A stretch of 10,212 nucleotides of DNA from DASUAS01 sp035763625. Its GTDB lineage: Bacteria; Actinomycetota; Acidimicrobiia; IMCC26256; DASPTH01. The stretch covers positions 1-10,212 of the forward strand of contig DASUAS010000225.1 in the NCBI GenBank assembly GCA_035763625.1, in the 5' to 3' direction. Under the pieces are notes generated by a model. The model was not told the origin of the DNA, ran no database searches, and saw only the letters and a list, made by a program, of their open reading frames with translations. Below, piece by piece: positions 7,136 through 10,212 of the stretch. A program made the position numbers and the translations under genes. The first letter of the stretch is position 1, and every line of letters begins with the position of its first letter.

Positions 7136-7435
7136 ATGTCGACCATGGTCTTCCGACTCAAGGCGCCCCGACCGAACTTCGCGCTCGACATGACCGACGA
7201 GGAGCGCGAGATCATGGGCCGGCACGCGGCGTACTGGAAGCCGCTGGTCGACTCCGGTCAGATGGTCGTGTTCGGACCGGTGCTCGACAGCTCCGGATCG
7301 TGGGGTCTCGGAGTCGTCGAAGCCGACGACGAGGACGAGCTGCGCAAGTTCGCCGCCGGTGATCCGGTCGTCACGACCGGAACTGCCGACATCGAGGTCG
7401 GCACGATGCTCGCGGGCTTCGTCCGTCCCCGCTGA
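7136..7435 (+). CDS. YCII-family protein
   Basis: The 99-residue protein matches the small YCII (YciI-like, ferredoxin-like alpha-beta fold) family. Typical features are an early beta strand (MVFRLKAPRPNF), the helix MTDEEREIMGRHAAYWKPLVDSG carrying the conserved family His at position 30, the VVFGPVLDSSGSWGLGVV strand pair (44-61), and the AAGDPVV segment with Asp76, the partner of the conserved His in the family. Members are thought to act as small enzymes or accessory domains; the substrate is generally unknown. The ATG at 7136 was chosen over an earlier in-frame GTG at 7088 because homology starts here and a TACACT box stands seven bases upstream. A second ATG at 7145 is possible. It lies 44 bases after the response regulator and converges on the RidA gene. 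Confidence 0.88.
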   Translation: MSTMVFRLKAPRPNFALDMTDEEREIMGRHAAYWKPLVDSGQMVVFGPVLDSSGSWGLGVVEADDEDELRKFAAGDPVVTTGTADIEVGTMLAGFVRPR

Positions 7436-7450
7436 TCACCGGCCGACTCC

Positions 7451-7466
7451 GCGTGCGTCAGCACGC
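7451..7466. terminator. Hairpin between convergent YCII and RidA genes
   Basis: GCGTGC and GCACGC form a perfect six-base stem around a four-base loop (GTCA), 16 bases after the YCII stop. There is no T-run, so it is at best a weak, possibly bidirectional terminator. The rest of the 140-base gap to 7575 shows no gene. Confidence 0.3.
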
Positions 7467-7575
7467 CAGACGGTCACCCGCAACCGCTCAACCGGCCGTG
7501 CAACGTTCACTTCGCGAGTGCCCTCCGGCCCGCAACGCTCCTCGCATGGCGCGCGCGTTCAGGGTTCGTCGGTCC

Positions 7576-7992
7576 CTACGTCAATGACGGCTCGGAGCGC
7601 CTGGCGACCGCAGTGGCTTCCATTTCGACGAGGAGCTCGGGGTAGGCGAGACGTTGGACGCCGAGCAGCGTGCACGCGGGACGACATCCGGCCCTGGTGA
7701 GCCGGGACACAACCGATTCGAAGGCCGCGAAGAACGCGTCGACATCTGTCGTGTAGTAGTTGAGCCGAACGACGTCAGCGAGCGTCAGGTCCGCGTCGGT
7801 GAGGACACGTTCGAGGTTGTCGAGCGCCTGGTGCGCCTGGGCGCGCATGTCCCCAACGTGGAGCGCCTGCCCGTTGTCGTCGACGGACGCTTGGCCGGCG
7901 CACCACAGCAGGTGGGTGGCCCCGGTGACTTCGTGGGCTTGCACGAACCCGAGTGGGTCCTGCCAGGTCCACGGGTTCACGACACGATGCAT
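7576..7992 (-). CDS. RidA/YjgF/Rid-family protein
   Basis: The predicted protein has 138 residues, the usual length for the family, whose best-known members hydrolyse reactive enamine/imine intermediates such as 2-aminoacrylate. Visible signatures are the LLWCAGQASVDDNGQ region (28-42; GQ then DxxG), the helix AQAHQALDNLERVL (51-64), the LNYYTTDVDAFF strand-helix (77-88), and the end CRPACTLLGVQRLAYPELLVEMEA. Arg104 corresponds to the carboxylate-binding Arg105 of E. coli RidA, and Glu123 sits in the conserved VE(I/M)E strand, so an active site is plausible. However, several Rid subfamilies keep the Arg but have other substrates. The start is ambiguous: GTG at 7995 directly precedes ATG at 7992; GGGGG lies eight bases before the ATG. 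It follows the MBL gene by 18 bases and should be in the same transcript. Confidence 0.88.
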   Translation of the reverse strand: MHRVVNPWTWQDPLGFVQAHEVTGATHLLWCAGQASVDDNGQALHVGDMRAQAHQALDNLERVLTDADLTLADVVRLNYYTTDVDAFFAAFESVVSRLTRAGCRPACTLLGVQRLAYPELLVEMEATAVARRSEPSLT

Positions 7993-8010
7993 CACGGTGT
8001 CCCCCGCCGC

Positions 8011-8838
8011 TCAGTTCGACGCGCCGGACAGCATCGCGGTCAGGAGCTGCTGGTCGGGGTGTGGCGGCGGCGTCACCTCGGGCAGCGCCGCCAGATGGTC
8101 GAAGGCGGCGGCGACGGTGCCGTCGCCGATCATTGGGGTGTGCGCGCCCACCACAACGGTTGGATCGAGCGCACGGAACGCGTGGACCTCGGCTGCGTAC
8201 GCATCGCGGTTCACGATCGACAGCCACGGACACAGCACATGGTGATGGAACATCGCCATGCCCTCGGCCCACATGGGCGACGGGATCTCGTCGGCGCGAT
8301 CGACCGGTTCCGTCGGCATCGGCGTGGCGAAGGCATCCGAGGACCACAGCACCCGTGTCTTGGGGTCGAAGATGGAGCGGGTGGTCGGGCTGTCGTACAC
8401 CGGTGGCCTCATGGCGCGCAGGAGGCGGTCGCCGATGTCGAGGGAGTCCCCGTCGTCGACCCAGCGCATCCGCTCGGCCGGCACGGAGATCGACGAGCCC
8501 ATCCGTTCGGTCGCGGCCCAGGTGCTGACCAGCGTCGCGTTGGGGCACAGCTCGAGCACCTCGACCAGGTTGCCGGTGTGATCGTCGTCGTCGTGCGACA
8601 GCAGAATCCACCGGACATCGGTGGGATCGACGAGCCCCGTCAGGTCGTCGAGCCACGCTTTCCGGTTGGCCCGTGTCCCCGTGTCGAGCACGACGGGTTC
8701 GGCGCCCCGGATGACGACCGAGTTGAGGGGGACCGACAGGGGCGCACCGAACGCGCGTTGCACCGAACGCAGGAGAAACGTCTCGGGCGCCACCTCGAGC
8801 GGTGGCTGGTGGATCGGCGTGATGGGCTCGAACGACAT
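8011..8838 (-). CDS. ODP-like metallo-beta-lactamase-fold protein
   Basis: The predicted protein has 275 residues and resembles the MBL-fold core of flavodiiron and oxygen-binding diiron (ODP) proteins, without a flavodoxin domain. The metal motif is HDDDDHTG at 82-89, so the first ligands would be His82, Asp84, Asp86 and His87. Canonical zinc MBL enzymes have HxHxDH and flavodiiron proteins HxExDH; here the third position is Asp. Later ligand positions are Asp168 (LWSSDAFA) and His233 (VVGAHTPM). The position usually held by another His reads VYDS (147-150), so that ligand seems missing. PVVLDTGT at 49-55 and CPNATLVST at 98-106 also match. The ATG at 8838 is preferred over 8844 because GGAG lies six bases upstream. 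The gene heads an operon with RidA and diverges from the LuxR regulator. Oxygen, NO or another electron-transfer role is possible but not shown. Confidence 0.85.
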   Translation of the reverse strand: MSFEPITPIHQPPLEVAPETFLLRSVQRAFGAPLSVPLNSVVIRGAEPVVLDTGTRANRKAWLDDLTGLVDPTDVRWILLSHDDDDHTGNLVEVLELCPNATLVSTWAATERMGSSISVPAERMRWVDDGDSLDIGDRLLRAMRPPVYDSPTTRSIFDPKTRVLWSSDAFATPMPTEPVDRADEIPSPMWAEGMAMFHHHVLCPWLSIVNRDAYAAEVHAFRALDPTVVVGAHTPMIGDGTVAAAFDHLAALPEVTPPPHPDQQLLTAMLSGASN

Positions 8839-8844
8839 GACCAT

Positions 8845-8848
8845 CTCC
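8845..8848 (-). promoter_or_regulatory. Ribosome binding site of the ODP-like gene
   Basis: On the minus strand GGAG stands six bases before the ATG at 8838. The ATG at 8844 would leave almost no spacing, so 8838 is the better start. Confidence 0.55.
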
Positions 8849-8877
8849 ACGGTCGCAGGTGTGGGATCGACTCTTGG

Positions 8878-8906
8878 ACGGTACGGACGCGCCTCGTGTT
8901 CGCCAA
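8878..8906 (-). promoter_or_regulatory. Promoter of the ODP-RidA operon
   Basis: On the minus strand TTGGCG (8901-8906) and TACCGT (8878-8883) are 17 bases apart, a good sigma-70-like match. Transcription from here would give an untranslated leader of about 30 bases containing the GGAG ribosome binding site, unlike the leaderless genes nearby. Confidence 0.5.
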
Positions 8907-8952
8907 TCCCGTGCTCGGGTGAATGCGGAACCCTTGCTGAGGGGACCGCCAT

Positions 8953-8968
8953 CCCCCAAGTGCGGGGG
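8953..8968. promoter_or_regulatory. C5/G5 inverted repeat, candidate regulator site
   Basis: CCCCC (8953-8957) and GGGGG (8964-8968) flank a six-base spacer. The repeat is between the divergent ODP-RidA and LuxR promoters, 22 bases before the LuxR -10 box. The arms are the same as the core arms of the 18-bp palindrome at 5228-5245, but the spacer is longer. A binding role is inferred from symmetry and position only. Confidence 0.35.
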
Positions 8969-8990
8969 TGCCGCTCACGACTTCGGGACG

Positions 8991-8996
8991 TACGCT
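8991..8996 (+). promoter_or_regulatory. -10 box of a leaderless promoter for the LuxR-family gene
   Basis: TACGCT ends seven bases before the ATG at 9004, with no Shine-Dalgarno sequence. The box supports this ATG over the upstream in-frame GTG at 8968. A clear -35 hexamer was not found. Confidence 0.5.
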
Positions 8997-9003
8997 TGTG
9001 CCG

Positions 9004-10077
9004 ATGGGTGTCGCGGCCTTCACCCGGGCACGCGATCGGCTCCTTGCGGCAGACACAGCCGAGCGGCCGGTCCAGACGGTGTGCGAGGAGATCGTGCGCG
9101 CCTTCCACGACATCGCGCGCTTCGACGCCTGCGCGTTCATGACGACCGATCCCGAGACGCTCCTGCCGTCCGGAGGCGTGGTCGAGGGGTACGACGCCGA
9201 GGACTGCGTGCCGTTCTGGGACAACGAGCTGCTCGACGCCGACTTCAACAAGTTCTCCGATCTGGCTCGCAGCCACGATCCCGTCGTCACCCTGTTCGAC
9301 GCGGTCGACGGCGACCTCGAGCGCAGCCCGCGCTACCGCAAGCTGTTCGCCCGGGCGGGCGTGAGCGACGAGCTGCGTGCCGCCTTCGTGGCCGGAAGCT
9401 CCTGCCTCGCCGTCGGCTCCTTCGCCCGCCCCGCCGAAGCCGGAGCCTTCACCGCCGAGGAGGTCACCGACGCTCGTCAGCTCGTCTCCGTCGCCACCAC
9501 CGTGCTCCGCCGCGCTCTGGGCCGAGTCGCGCAGCAGACGAGCACCGATCCGCCGATCGTCGTCATGATCGACGCCGCCGGCGAGATCACCGCGATGTCG
9601 GAAGGCGGCCAGCGCCTGCTCGACGAGCTGCGCCTGGCACCCGATCCGATCGGGCTCCCCACCCACGTGCGCGCCGCGGCCACGAAGGCTCGATGGAGTC
9701 GGGCCCGTACGAACCTCACGACGCGGGTCCGCGACGGCAGCGGTCGGTGGCTTCGGCTCCACGTCACACCGATGGAGGGTGACACGGGCAACGTCGCCGT
9801 GCTGGTGGAGACAGCTCGGCCCGACGACATCGTGCGCATCCTGCTCGAGTCCTACGGTCTCACCGACCGCGAAACCGACGTCGTGCTACTCCTCGCCCGC
9901 GGCGACTCACCCAAAGAGATCGCCGCCGAGCTCGTGATCTCCGTCCACACGGTACGCGACCACATCAAAGCGATCTACGAGAAAGCCGGTGTCAACAGCC
10001 GCGGCGAGCTCGTGGCGACGCTGTTCTCCAACCACGTCCTCGAACCACTCCACACCACCGTGCACCGGATCGCCTGA
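9004..10077 (+). CDS. LuxR-family transcriptional regulator with N-terminal sensor region
   Basis: The protein has 357 residues. The N-terminal 175 residues have the alternating pattern of a GAF-like sensor: helix-rich start (1-40), FDACAFMTTDPETLLPSGG (40-58), and a SCLAVGSFARP strand region (133-143). Residues about 185-270 resemble a small PAS-like domain (VVMIDAAGEITAMSEGG, then WLRLHVTPM and VAVLVETARP). The C-terminal LuxR helix-turn-helix runs from about 284 to 343: YGLTDRETDVVLLLARGD, KEIAAELVISVHTVRDHIKAIYEKAGV and SRGELVATLF. There is no receiver domain, so it is not a classic response regulator and probably senses a small molecule, redox state or light/oxygen through its N-terminus; which one is unknown. 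It is transcribed divergently from the ODP-RidA operon, a common arrangement for a local regulator. GAF and PAS assignments are by pattern, not by alignment. Confidence 0.85.
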   Translation: MGVAAFTRARDRLLAADTAERPVQTVCEEIVRAFHDIARFDACAFMTTDPETLLPSGGVVEGYDAEDCVPFWDNELLDADFNKFSDLARSHDPVVTLFDAVDGDLERSPRYRKLFARAGVSDELRAAFVAGSSCLAVGSFARPAEAGAFTAEEVTDARQLVSVATTVLRRALGRVAQQTSTDPPIVVMIDAAGEITAMSEGGQRLLDELRLAPDPIGLPTHVRAAATKARWSRARTNLTTRVRDGSGRWLRLHVTPMEGDTGNVAVLVETARPDDIVRILLESYGLTDRETDVVLLLARGDSPKEIAAELVISVHTVRDHIKAIYEKAGVNSRGELVATLFSNHVLEPLHTTVHRIA

Positions 10078-10212
10078 CGCGCTCCGTCACGTCCGGACGG
10101 ACAACGGTCCTCCTCGAGAACCGCTCGAGATGTTCGCTTCGAGCACGGTCATCGTCGCATGGGCTCTGGCGTCCTGGCCGTGCCTCGCGGGAAGACCAGG
10201 CATCTAACCAGC
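10078..10212. other. Right-end 135-base stretch without a convincing gene
   Basis: No gene was recognised here on either strand. It holds a perfect 10-bp palindrome CGTCCGGACG (10090-10099) and a CTCGAG-AACCG-CTCGAG hairpin (10113-10129) that could help end LuxR transcription, although a T-run is lacking. The part from about 10158 to 10205 looks like no coding sequence that I know and may belong to an intergenic repeat or the next gene's upstream region. Confidence 0.4.
10113..10129 (+). terminator. Possible hairpin terminator after the LuxR-family gene
   Basis: Two CTCGAG arms pair around AACCG, 35 bases after the stop codon. The six-base stem is not followed by a clear T-run, so this is a weak candidate. 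Confidence 0.25.

Noticed and set aside
7654..8922. 422-codon plus-strand frame opposite the RidA and ODP-like genes
   Set aside because: Arg/Gly/His-rich shadow of two well-supported minus-strand genes.
8845..9762. Extension of the ODP-like gene upstream to 9762
   Set aside because: It would lie entirely antisense to the LuxR gene and bypass a good promoter and ribosome binding site near 8838.

Overview
The window is high-GC DNA, and most genes show a strong G/C preference at third codon positions. Several genes start without a Shine-Dalgarno sequence but with a TANNNT box 6-8 bases before the ATG, which suggests leaderless transcripts. Together with the gene families present, this points to an actinobacterium, possibly an uncultured Acidimicrobiia-like lineage; that placement is inference. 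No rRNA, tRNA, CRISPR array, insertion sequence or phage gene was seen. Coding density is about 95 percent and no gene-free stretch exceeds 170 bases.

Left part (2-1400, plus strand): a tight three-gene run holding the C-terminal part of a DsbA-like thioredoxin-fold protein (cut by the window edge), a DUF3565-DUF1971 fusion protein, and a small multi-pass membrane protein. It converges on a minus-strand copper-type P1B ATPase (1413-3449) with a His-rich N-terminus and a CPH membrane motif. Upstream of the ATPase on the same strand is a GT39-like membrane glycosyltransferase (3617-5167).

Middle part (5168-7435): a 134-base divergent promoter region separates the glycosyltransferase from a NarL-type two-component system, in which the histidine kinase and response regulator overlap by four bases. 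Both divergent genes appear to have promoters giving leaderless or nearly leaderless messages, and a perfect 18-bp palindrome lies between them. A YCII-family protein with its own leaderless promoter follows the response regulator.

Right part (7576-10077): an ODP-like metallo-beta-lactamase-fold protein and a RidA-family protein form a minus-strand operon. They are transcribed away from a LuxR-family regulator that carries a sensor-like N-terminal region. The MBL protein has the diiron-type HxDxDH variant of the metal motif. This divergent regulator/operon pair is the most coherent candidate for a little-described functional unit, perhaps responding to oxygen, redox or reactive metabolites, but the sequence does not prove that. 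The last 135 bases hold no convincing gene.

Overall the window looks like ordinary chromosomal DNA with a few unusual details: substituted ATPase membrane residues, a substituted MBL metal site, a palindrome-rich divergent promoter, and a possible leaderless-start pattern. No clearly new system was found.
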